NCBI GenBank assembly: GCA_963971305.1
Contig: OZ020306.1
Coordinates: 38,833,512 to 38,897,511 of the forward strand
Direction: 5' to 3'
DNA: 64,000 nucleotides
From: Arcuatula senhousia
Lineage: Eukaryota; Mollusca; Bivalvia; Mytilida; Mytilidae
Part shown: piece by piece, positions 11,303 through 21,700 of the stretch
Layout: each line of letters opens with the position of its first letter
Numbering within the stretch: the first letter of the stretch is position 1
Program-made: the position numbers and the translations under genes
The notes under the pieces: generated by a model
Seen by the model: only the letters and a program-made list of their open reading frames with translations
Told to the model about the DNA's origin: nothing
The model's database searches: none

Positions 11303-12890
11303 ATTCTGAAACCCGGAAATAATATTCTCATTTTGACCCTAGAAGAAATAGATATTATTGAGAGATTTGTAAACCCTGAAATAAAATCTATAAGTAACCA
11401 GAAATGTTTGGATCGAAGACATCAACTGTCTTTGTCTTCTGTTCGAATAAAGCAGGTATATACACCCTACTCAAAACTGTCTTCTAAATGTCGATAAATA
11501 TTCTCATGTATTCTAATTATAATTTTGTTTTTCTCAATTTTATTTGTTTTGTTGTTCAATATAGAAGTATTTAAATGTTGGTTACCCTCAGTAAAAGTGC
11601 AAACGTTTTTAAAAAAACCCAACAATTTAGAGGCTAATTTCTTCCGTAAATACTTTTCTGCATTGTGGTATGACCAGGTTTAGATGCCAGCACGAGCAGT
11701 GATCTCACACGGGTCAATTTACCAATAAAAACCATCGGTACTGATATTGATTGATGATGTCAACCAATGAAATGCGATGTTATTTTAAACTTTAGGTTTT
11801 TACAATGAAGTCACCTAAGGCCAACATTAATAAATTATTTGTATCCCCTTTTACGACCCTTCTTCTCGGGTGGTGGGTATGTAAAATTTTTTTTTTTTAA
11901 ATTGCATAACTTTGTACATATACATGATATAGCTACACAGCTACTGAGTAACCAAGAAGCATTTAGAATCAAATTTTTTTGCAAATATGAAGGGGTATTT
12001 GAATAATAAATATGATTAAAAATTTGTCAAAACTTTATTGAATGAGTGAACTTAATCATTTCCCATAAATTAGATAAAAAAATATTTTTGAATTCCAAAA
12101 GTCCAAAAAATATTTCCAGTAGGGCTGATTTTTCTGGGTAGGTCATAAAAGGGGAAACAAACAATATATTAATTTTGGCCTAAGGTTTCAGTTTATAAAA
12201 AAAATGATTTTTACGGAAGAAATAGGAACTTACACTCGTCTTGGAAAGCGGGCAATGATCTTTCATTCATGATAGAATTTTTTGGCTCTTTTGGCTCATT
12301 CCGCTGCGCTCCACTTGCAAAAAGACTGAAAAATTTGATCACTTGCGAAAGATCCAAGAACCTAATATAAGAACCTATAAAACTTTGAAACTTATGTATA
12401 GACCATAAGATATTCGGTTTATAATTTTTCAAAATGCTTCTTTGAAACTACGGAACAGAAGTAAATAAAACTTGAAGTGAATATTTATTTTTAGAGCTGT
12501 CTAAGGTAAAAACAAGTATTGTTTATGTCTAAGGAATTGCATTTTTAAAATATTACAGATTTTGATTAGTTGTTAATTTCAAAGTTGAATAATATAATTT
12601 GTATGTTGTTGAATTATAGATTGCTTCTAAACCAAAAATGTAAGAGTTCACTAATTTCTTTTATGAATTATTTAGACAACTTAAAACATGGTGAATTAAG
12701 TTTCTTGTTTTATTGTTAACAGGTTTCCATCGGTGGAAAACAGTGGAAAGTTGCAGAAGTACTTTGGGTCGAAAACAACAACAATATTATGGAAGTGATA
12801 TTTTGGAATGATAGAACGAATTATCTGAAAAGAGCGATAAGTTTTTGTACTGCTGATTATGATAAATACATTGTTGAACAGTTGCTGTAA
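11303..12890 (+). CDS. Unrecognised plus-strand gene, two 3' coding exons (5' partial)
   Basis: Exon 11303-11455 has acceptor ttttttattctag and donor CAG|GTATAT. It is open for 51 codons (ILKPGNNILILTLEEIDIIE, then RFVNPEIKSISNQKCLDRR). It joins in phase 0 to exon 12723-12890 (acceptor ttgttaacag), which reads VSIGGKQWKVAEVLWVENNN, then a segment with EVIFWNDRTNYLKRAISF, and ends EQLL with a TAA. The composition is protein-like and both splice sites are canonical. No family is recognised; alternating beta-type residues could be an OB-like fold, but this is a guess. The upstream exon must end in phase 0 and was not found. An alternative acceptor at 11343 would fit a possible phase-1 exon at 10601-10663. 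Confidence 0.5.
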
Positions 12891-13029
12891 AAGATGAAAT
12901 CATTTGCCTTAACAGTACACCATATACAAAGATTGAGGTGATTGAAAAGTTCAATTGCATAATACTTTTGTCAAAATTTTACTTTTCTTTGAACAATTGT
13001 ATAACTTTTGATATATTTCATTTTGACTT

Positions 13030-13801
13030 AAGGATGTATTCTGGTCAGGTTTCGGGTCTCGTGAAATCTCGTTTGGAAATAACTTTAAAAAAATTCAAAA
13101 TTTATGAACAATGGCAATGAATTTTTTAAATATTTGTATACCATAAAATTGTGTACAAAAATTATGAATTTTTAACAAGTAGTTTTGGAGTAATCGCTAT
13201 TTAAAAATTTAGGCCCTAAATTGCTGGTGAGTTCAGGTTAGATTTTCTGAAAATAGGGGTTGGGGTGGAAAAAGTCGTCTCATGAAAAAAACATTCACTA
13301 GTCATTCATTTTTGCTTCTTAAAACATTTGATTAGATATTTTTGCAATAAGAAACCACAAAACATATAAAGTTTTAACCATCAGCTGCAATAAAATTGAG
13401 AAAATCAGCATTTTTAGGGAAAATTGGAACGGCAAAAAATGCCCCTAAAATACATGTAAATGGGACAAAACTTTCTTATATCCACACGTACATATGATTT
13501 TTGTTAGTTTGATATATTCATTTTTACCAGATACAACTTATCAGAAAGTTTAAGAAAAAGTTTAATACTCTAAGTTGAAATTTTTTCATGAAAATAGTCA
13601 AAATTTGGGCAAAAATGGCTAAAAATGAACAAAATCGTCAAAATTGGTCATCTTTAAACGTCTGTAGCAAAGAAAAATGCACAGCAACCTATGAATTTTT
13701 CTTCATATATTGCCCTTTTAGGGTCATAACATTGCAAAAATCAAGGTTAGAAAAAAAGTTTAATACTTTAAAATTTTGGCTCCTGACCAGAGTACATCCT
13801 T
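13030..13801. mobile_element. TTAA-flanked inverted-repeat element (piggyBac-like MITE)
   Basis: The left end AAGGATGTATTCTGGTCAGG (13030-13049) and the right end, as reverse complement AAGGATGTACTCTGGTCAGG (13782-13801), match at 19 of 20 bases. Each end overlaps a TTAA (13028-13031 and 13800-13803). A TTAA target duplication is the signature of piggyBac-type transposition (established knowledge). The interior of about 770 bases is AT-rich with no transposase, so the copy is non-autonomous. It lies between exon 12723-12890 and the candidate exons at 13903-15185. Confidence 0.75.
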
Positions 13802-13902
13802 AATTAAATGTGTAAATTATCCAAAATGTTCATATTTAATGAAGTGATACAATGTACATTTAAATATATATAAATTTAATAATATTTAAATTTTTTTTTA
13901 AG

Positions 13903-15185
13903 ATTTGCGGAACTGAGGAAAGATTACAGGGTTCTATTATTTCTGCAGTATTTGAACTGTCAAAATATCCATTAAAAATGGCAAAAAAAAATAATTATCT
14001 GAAATATAAGAATTTGAAAATGGGTCTGCAAAAACAGATAAGTACTTACTAATTTAATAGATTGATCTTAAAATGCTATTGACCCTCAACTTATCAATAT
14101 TTTAATAATTTCTCAGCATTGATGTTATTCAATGTGAACTACTCCAAATGATGAGCACCTACATTATATTATCACACAAAAAGACAAGCTTTGAACTGGA
14201 AAAAAAAACAAACAGATCTGACCTTAAAACTATAATACATGTTGTTTTTTTTGTAATTTCAGATGAAAGATTTGGAGTTGTGAAAGTAGTTGTCAACATT
14301 ATAAATTTTAAAGGTAATGTGTACAGTTTTTGGGGTAATATTTTGTTTCATATTTTTTTATGGAAAAATATTCTTGGGAATTTCTAACAGTTTACCAACA
14401 TGACACTCACTCAAATTCTTCTTAAAAGACAATAACCTGAAGGCAATGTGACACAAATAAACAAACTGCATTATGCCAACGACAATTTATTAGTTCCTCA
14501 ACACTCTGCACTTAGCTAGTCTCAGCTTCATATAAATATGTCATGTATTCAGGTAAAAACAAATTTTCAGAACTTTTTTTTGTCCTTATCCTTTTTGACT
14601 ATTCATAGTCTTTTTATGTTACACGTTTTAACATAGGTAGCAAATTAATTAATTAAAAACTGAGGGTATAACATAATACCCTGCCACTTCCTGTGGCGGG
14701 GTATAAAAACTGTTAACAATACAGTTCTGAAACTTTGCACAGCTGCTAAGTAGCATGTCATGATTTGCATAATAAAATTTCATGCAAATCTGTTTAATAT
14801 TTTTGGAAAAAACTTAATTTTTTATCGAAAATCACATTTTTTGAGAATTGGAATTTTTGAACAATAAAACTCAAAGGCTATTAAAAATACAGCTCTGAAG
14901 TTTCATACACATTCCATGGAACATGCCTTAGTGGTTATAATCAAAGTTGTATGATTTTGAAAACATATAGATTTTTTGCCGCGGGGCCCTTTCTTACTTT
15001 GTCAGTATTCTAGTTTTAAAATTTTATCTGATTAATTTTTTTGGGGAGGGGGGTATTTATTTGTGAGCTGCTGCTCACAGTTTTTCTATTTTTTTTTTCA
15101 AATTCATCTCTTAGATGTTATAGACAACATTAAATTAAAACTATCAATAATTTTCTATTTTTTGCCAGGTGATACAGCCCATTGA
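13903..15185 (+). other. Candidate alternative 3' exons of the plus-strand gene
   Basis: Three short segments join in phase: 13903-13930 (acceptor tttttttttaag, ICGTEERLQ, weak donor G|GTTCTA), 14263-14313 (acceptor gtaatttcag, ERFGVVKVVVNIINFK, donor G|GTAATG) and 15169-15185 (acceptor ctattttttgccag, GDTAH then TGA). The first starts in phase 0, so it could replace exon 12723-12890 after the donor at 11455. The 14263 exon is the most convincing. Confidence 0.3.
14660..14706. repeat. Terminal hairpin fragment shared with the 38576-39140 element
   Basis: ACTGAGGGTATAACATAATA and then CCCTGCCACTTCCTGTGGCGGGGTATAAAA are nearly identical to 39096-39144. Only this end of the element is present. 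Confidence 0.6.
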
Positions 15186-15429
15186 TAGCTGATTTCTTGA
15201 CAAATGAAAGCTTTACTGAGGATCCCTCTTCTTCAGAAAAGACCAGTGCTTGTAATTTAAAGAGTTATTAACCCAGTGCTTAAGGGGTAAACATCATGCA
15301 ATAGTGACTTAGAAATTTCCTGGACAAACCAATCAGTGAACTTGACAATCATCTAATATATATATCTGTCAGTGAAAGAAACATTATGAATAAATTCTTA
15401 AATACCTATAAAATCACTTTTTATATCCC

Positions 15430-15800
15430 AACGACGATATGCCAGGGGGCATTAGGTTTTAGTCATGTCCGTCCATCTGTATGTATGTACGTCCGTACAA
15501 ATTTCTGTCAAGCTTTACTCAGAAACTGTACACAAGAATGATTTGAAACTTGGTTTGATGGTTACTTTCAAACATGTTGGACTTCTACTTCCTGTTTTGT
15601 TTGGGTTTGCTCGAGATGAAAATTTATCTTAAAATTACCCTGAAGCTTTCTCAGAAACTGTACTTAGAGTAATATGAAACTTGGTAGGAACTTGGTAGGA
15701 AGGTTCACTTTCAGACCTGTAGGACTTCTACTTTCTGTTTTGGCCAGGTAGAGCATGCATAGCCTATGGACACATTCCTTCTTCATTCTGCAGGCAAGTG
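15430..15800 (+). repeat. Dispersed repeat with GGGGGCAT end
   Basis: Contains CGACGATATGCCAGGGGGCAT, a GTCCGTCC-rich start, then TCAAGCTTTACTCAGAAACT and repeated GAAACTTGGTA blocks. The same family lies inverted at 23040-23600. No ORF. Confidence 0.55.
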
Positions 15801-18560
15801 TAGAACTTTCATTTTCTCTCAGCAAAGCAAGAAAAGAATTTTTTTTCTAAAAGTGATTTATTTTTTTTTTAAAGTATATGTATAATTTCTAAAGACAATA
15901 CTCATAGTCAATATTGCTTTCTGAAAACAAAGGAGTATTCAATCATCAATAAATCAAGTTAAGAAAACAGAACTTTACAAATATCACCTCTAATTATGGT
16001 TACAAATTAATAAAAAATTACATTATGTAAAAAATTGATATGCAGATGAACCTTAGTACAAAAACATAAAGAAGGTATTGAAATAATCTCATTGTTTTTT
16101 TTAACTATTAGTCAATTCTCGTAAATTCTTAGTACATAATCTCGAAGTCAAAATCAGATCTAATGGTGTATTTAAGTAAAAAAAAAATGCCATAAATATT
16201 ATCCCCTTTTTAAAGCATGAATATTTTTGTTAATTGTTTTTTTTTTAAGTGGAGTTTTCCTTTTAACAAAACAAATGCACATAAAAAGAATAATTAATAA
16301 AAAAGACTCCATAAAAAGCTATCTCTTATAAAATTTTGATATACAATACTAATAAACAAAGGGAAGTAACTTAAGAAAACTAAACCATTTCAATTATTGG
16401 AAAACTAGGATAATATAATACAACTAGTAAATCTTCTACTTCACGTTTAGTGTTAACTGATTCTAACATACATAATGCCAAGGGCAATAAAAGGAGTGAC
16501 AGAGGTACAAGTTTAAACAATTGTCGTCCTCATTAATTTTCAATAAAATCAAGTTTTAGTACAGGTTATTCCAGTAAAATGTCTACTGACACATAAATCT
16601 CTGTGTAATTTAGTAATACATGTACATTATAAAATAATTAATGATAACATACAATTATATTAACTTGTTTTCAGTAACCAACAGAATTCAAAATTAATTG
16701 GCAAGACATCAAAATGATAATATGGTTCTTACTCTGGGTGACATTTTTTTCTGGAATAGCCCTATACATAATTTATTTTATATATTTTACATTGTAAAGC
16801 ACTTACTTGTATTTATGAAAAGAAAAATATATACATACAAAATTTATTATATATTATTTACAATATTACATGTACATGTAAAAAAAAGAGTATTCAGAAT
16901 TAATCTGATGATTAAAAAGTGTAGATTTAAAGTTATAATATTATGCTTAAATAGAGATTCACTATTATTTCTATTATTAATTAAATATATTTTCTATGAC
17001 TAAGAAGTTAATAACTAGACCTTTGGGTGATCTTGCACAAGAATGAATCGAAAAAGATTTTTAATACAAAAGATTCTACCTCTTTAATGAATCATCTTAA
17101 ATACCATATAAGGTTTGAATTTTACAGTTTTATTTTTGTAAACAGTAAATTTGACAAGGCCAAAACAAATTCCTTCAAGTAGTTGCTAAAAATTCAATGC
17201 TTGGCCTATCAATATCAAAGTAAAAAAGTTAAAAAAAAGAGTATACATAAAATCTGATTTTAATCAAACTGTACCCTTGATAGCATTAATGCTGCATTCT
17301 GGGAAATCCTACTCGTTATTTTGCGAAACTTGGTTTCCATTTGGAAGACTATTAACTAAATTAATTTAAAACATTTTTGAAAGATGATTGATATTTTGAA
17401 GGCATACTGTGAGCGAACAACAAATCCTAAGATAATATTTTGAGTTTAGCACATCTATAAAAGTTTTTTTTGATTGGTTTTGAATAGAAAGCAGAAAGAT
17501 TCAGAAATTGATTGAAAGGGTAAACAAAAGGAAGGTTAAAGGCCAATTTTGCCAGAAATATTAATGAATTTTTTTATGGAAAATGGGGTTTCCAACCTCA
17601 GGAACACACCCCCCCTGAATCAAAAACTGGCACAGTACAAGATCAACATAAGTATGAGTAGGTTATCTCCAAGTTCTTCATCATGGACATCTGACTCTAA
17701 GAGTCCCAAGCTTGTTTTTACATCTTGTTACAAGATCTTTTATACAGGTTATAATTACATAGATACAAAAAGAAAAATGCACCAAATGATATATGTACAG
17801 ATGACTTTTCAATGAATGATAAATGGCACACTGAAATGGTAATGATAGGATGAAGCTGTATTATAAACAACTAAATCTAGGGGCATATGTAACAGCTCAA
17901 TATATTCACATTAATAATTGTATTCATGTATATATATATAGCAAATAAATATTATGAACTGTTTACATATAAATGTAGAAATTCTTTAATACTATAGGAT
18001 GTGTTTTTAGAAAATCTACAAAATAAATCTGGTTTAATTGTAGATATGCTTTTGCATCTTAGGTGGTCAGCTGTTATTTGAAAAACAACAATAAAATTCT
18101 GTCAAAAAAAAATCCCTTTGTGCATGAAAATTCCAACATTCAAAATACCATTATTTAAAAAGCTGAGAGTTGCATGTAAAATTGTGAAAAAGATTGTAAA
18201 CAATAATTGTATGCCGAAAATATACAATTCACTCAGGTTTTTTTCTTGATAAGAATATCATTAAGGCAATTTTTGTACAAAATGAACCCTGAGATTTTCC
18301 CATATATCATTTGATTTACAATGATTGGTGTATTCAGATACCTGGCGAATGTGTCATTGTTCTTATTGGATACATATGATTTAATTTATCATGAAATTAT
18401 CACATTTTAAACTATACTTGTATTGGAAATAATCTTTTTTGGAATTTTTCTTGGAATGCACTATAAGGTCAAGTGTTAATTTGTCTATCAAACACTAAAC
18501 TGGAAATTCATAAATGGCTGGAATGGTATGAAATGCACTATAATGTCTGTTTTCATACTT
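15801..18560. other. AT-rich stretch, probably 3' UTR and downstream of the lachesin-like gene
   Basis: No supported exon on either strand. A Ser-rich plus-strand frame at 17549-17815 has no splice or promoter support. A minus-strand 3' UTR from the stop at 18566 is expected to extend into this stretch, but I could not place its polyadenylation site. Confidence 0.4.
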
Positions 18561-18565
18561 TACAT

Positions 18566-18702
18566 TCATTTTCCAAACATCTTCCGTGACACCAAACTTG
18601 AGAAAATACCAATCAAGATGGCTGTTAGCGAGTAGTGAAGACCAGATGCTTTTCCACCAGTATTCACAGAGGGACAGTTTTGTCCTTGACATTCCATAGT
18701 TT
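18566..18702 (-). CDS. Lachesin-like terminal exon copy A (long hydrophobic tail)
   Basis: Acceptor tttttttttcag|AAAC; reads ETMECQGQNCPSVNTGG, KASGLHY, SLTAILIGIFSSLV and SRKMFGK, then TGA. It is the only copy with a hydrophobic segment long enough for a GPI-attachment signal or membrane span. The few basic residues after it are unusual for a GPI signal, so a single-pass anchor is an alternative. The acceptor phase (1) matches the donor at 27369. Confidence 0.85.
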
Positions 18703-21700
18703 CTGAAAAAAAAAAAATGTTTTATAAAATTCACAACAGATTTAAAAACCATTTGAAATTAAAGTTATTTTTTTATGCCTGCAAAAACAATGTCTTTCCC
18801 TATATCCACAAATTTTATAAATTCAAAGGGTCATAACTTCAACAAACCATTAAGTAAAAAGATTTCTGGCTATACACACAACTTCATTAAAGTGTACTTG
18901 CTACATACCAAATTTCATTAGCTCGGTTATATAGCAAAATAACTCTGTGACATATAGATGGAAGGACAGAACATTAATAAAGTGTTTAAAGTCTGTAAAG
19001 TGCAAGGTCCCAAAATTTTGAGTACATGTACTAAAGATTCAAACAAATTATGAATAAGAATAATATATGAATAAGTAGTGGAGACCAGATGTTGTTCCAC
19101 CAGTATTCACGAAGGGACAGTTTTGTCCTTGACATTCCATACCAGTAGTTTCTGGAAAAAAAAGTTTTATCAGTCACAACAGATTAAACAAGAGGCTTCC
19201 AGGAGCCTGAATCGCTCACCTGACTTTTTTTTTACATTGAAAGGGCTACTTAAATTAGGATTTACTTAATGCATTAAAGCTAGTATTTAAACAGTTTGCC
19301 AGCTATACCCATAAAAAGGTTATTTAGACATTTAAGGGACCATGTTAATATCTATAAAGTGTCAATAAAAAACGCCCATCATATTGAATTTTTGTAGGGC
19401 TTAACTAACTAAACAGTATTGTAACTTTTTCTTCAGATTATAAGGGTTGCAATACAATGGTGAAAGGTTGTGAAAATGGACAATTTTGACGCTCTAAGGG
19501 GAATAACTCCTAAAAGGAAAGGGTCCTATTACAGATTTTGTTGATCTTTTTGTGCTTATAAACATGTGATTTCAATTTCTCAAATATCCTTTATAGTTTT
19601 TGAGATATTGAGCTAAATAAGTGCAAAATTTGGAAAAAATGCAGAAAAAGGGCAATAACTCCTACATGGGTTGTTGGATCTTCTTAAAACTTTCAGGGCA
19701 GGTAGATATTGAGGTGCTGAACACTTTTACCCTTGCCAGAATTTTGATATCTGTGACTGTTTTGAGTTATTTGCAAAAAACTGCAATTTACCCCTATGTT
19801 CTATTTTAGGCCATGGTGGCCATAGTCAATAACTCAAAATAAATATACAACTCTACCAAGTTTGGTCACAATTGAACTTATGGTGTCAGAGGAGTTAATG
19901 TTTGAAAAAATTAACGGACACTTCTGCTCAGATGATTTAAAAAAAAAAACATTTAAAATTGAAGTTAGTTTTAATGCCTGTAAAAACAAATTCTTTCCAC
20001 ATATTCACAAATTTTATAAATTCAAAGGGTCATAACTTCAACAAACCATTAAGTAAAAAGATTTCTGGCTATACACACAACTTCATTAAAGTGTACTTGC
20101 TACATACCAAATTTTATTAGCTCGGTTATATAGCAAAATAACTCTGTGACACATAGATGGAAGGACAGAACATTAATAAAGTGTTAAATTTGAACAAAAA
20201 CTATTCAAATTGTCAACATTAAAGTCTGTAAAGTGCAAGGTCCCAAGATTTTGAGTACATGTACTAAAGATTCAAACAAATTATGAATAAGAATAATATA
20301 TGAATAAGTAGTGGAGACCAGATGTTGTTCCACCAGTATTCACGAAGGGACAGTTTTGTCCTTGACATTCCACACCAGTAGTTTCTGGGAAAAAAAGCTT
20401 TATCAGTCACAACAGATTAAACAAGAGGCTTCCAGGAGCCTGAATTGCTCACCTGACTTTTTTTTTTTACATTGAAAGGGCTATATGTTTAATAAGGGGT
20501 CATCTGACAACATTGATTTACTTAATGCATTAAAGTATTTTAACATTTTGCCAGCTATACCCATAAAAAGGTTATTTAGACATTTAAGGGACCATGTTAA
20601 TATCTATAAAGTGTCAATAAAAAACACCCATCATATTGAATTTTTGTAGGGTTTAACTGCAACTTTTTCTTCAGCTATAAGGGTTTGCAATACAATGGTG
20701 AAAGGTTGTGAAAATGGACAATTTTGATGCTCTAAGGGGAATAACTCCTAAAAGAAAGGGTCCTACAACTTTGACCCTATTACAGATTTTGTTGATCTTT
20801 CTGTGCATATAAACATGCGATTTCAATTTCTCAAATATCCTTTATAGTTTTTGAGATATTGAGCTTAATAAGTACAAAATTCGAAAAAATTGAGAAAAAA
20901 GGGCAACAACCTGTACAAAGGTGGTTACATTCTTCAAAATTTCATGGCTGCTAGATCTTGAGGTGCTGAACACCTTTGCTTCCCATCAGAATTTTGATAT
21001 CTGCCACCATTTTTGAGTTATTTGCAAAAAACTGCAATTTCTCCCTATCTTCTATTTTCAGCAGTGACAGCTATGTATTTTTGCCAATCAAAAGTCCAAA
21101 TGAAAGTTTTGTAGCACTCATGCAAAGCAACAACTATACTAAGTTTGGTTGCAATTAAATTAGTTAACAATTTTAATACAATGAATAAAGACTGCAAAAA
21201 TGGTCTATTTTGGCGTTCTGAGGGGAATAACTCCTAAAAGGAACGATTCTACAACTTCGATCCTGTTACAGATTTTGTATATCTTTGTGTGCCAATTAAA
21301 TGATATGCAATTTAAATTATTCAAATATCCTTAATTGTTTCCAAGATATTGAGCTTTAAATAAGTGCAAAATTTGGAAAAAAATGCAGAAAAAGGGCAAT
21401 TACTCCTACATGGGTTGTTGGATCTTCTTCAAACTTTCAGGGCAGGTAGATATTGAGGTGCTGAACACTTTTACCTTTGCCAGAATTTTGATATCTGTGA
21501 CTGTTTTGAGTTATTTGCAAAAAACTGCAATTTACCCCTGTTCTATTTTAAGCCATGGTGGCCATAATCAATAATTCAAACGATAGTTTTGAAGCACCAA
21601 TGCCAATAAACAACTCTACCAAGTTTGGTCGCAATTGAACTTATGGTGTCAGAGGAGTTAATGTTTGAAAAAGTTAACGGACACTTCTTCTCAGATGATT

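Noticed and set aside
13588..13803. 71-codon plus-strand ORF
   Set aside because: Lies inside the TTAA-flanked element, Lys/Asn-rich, and ends in its terminal inverted repeat.
17549..17815. Ser-rich 88-codon plus-strand ORF
   Set aside because: It is antisense to the likely 3' UTR of the adhesion gene and has no supporting signal.
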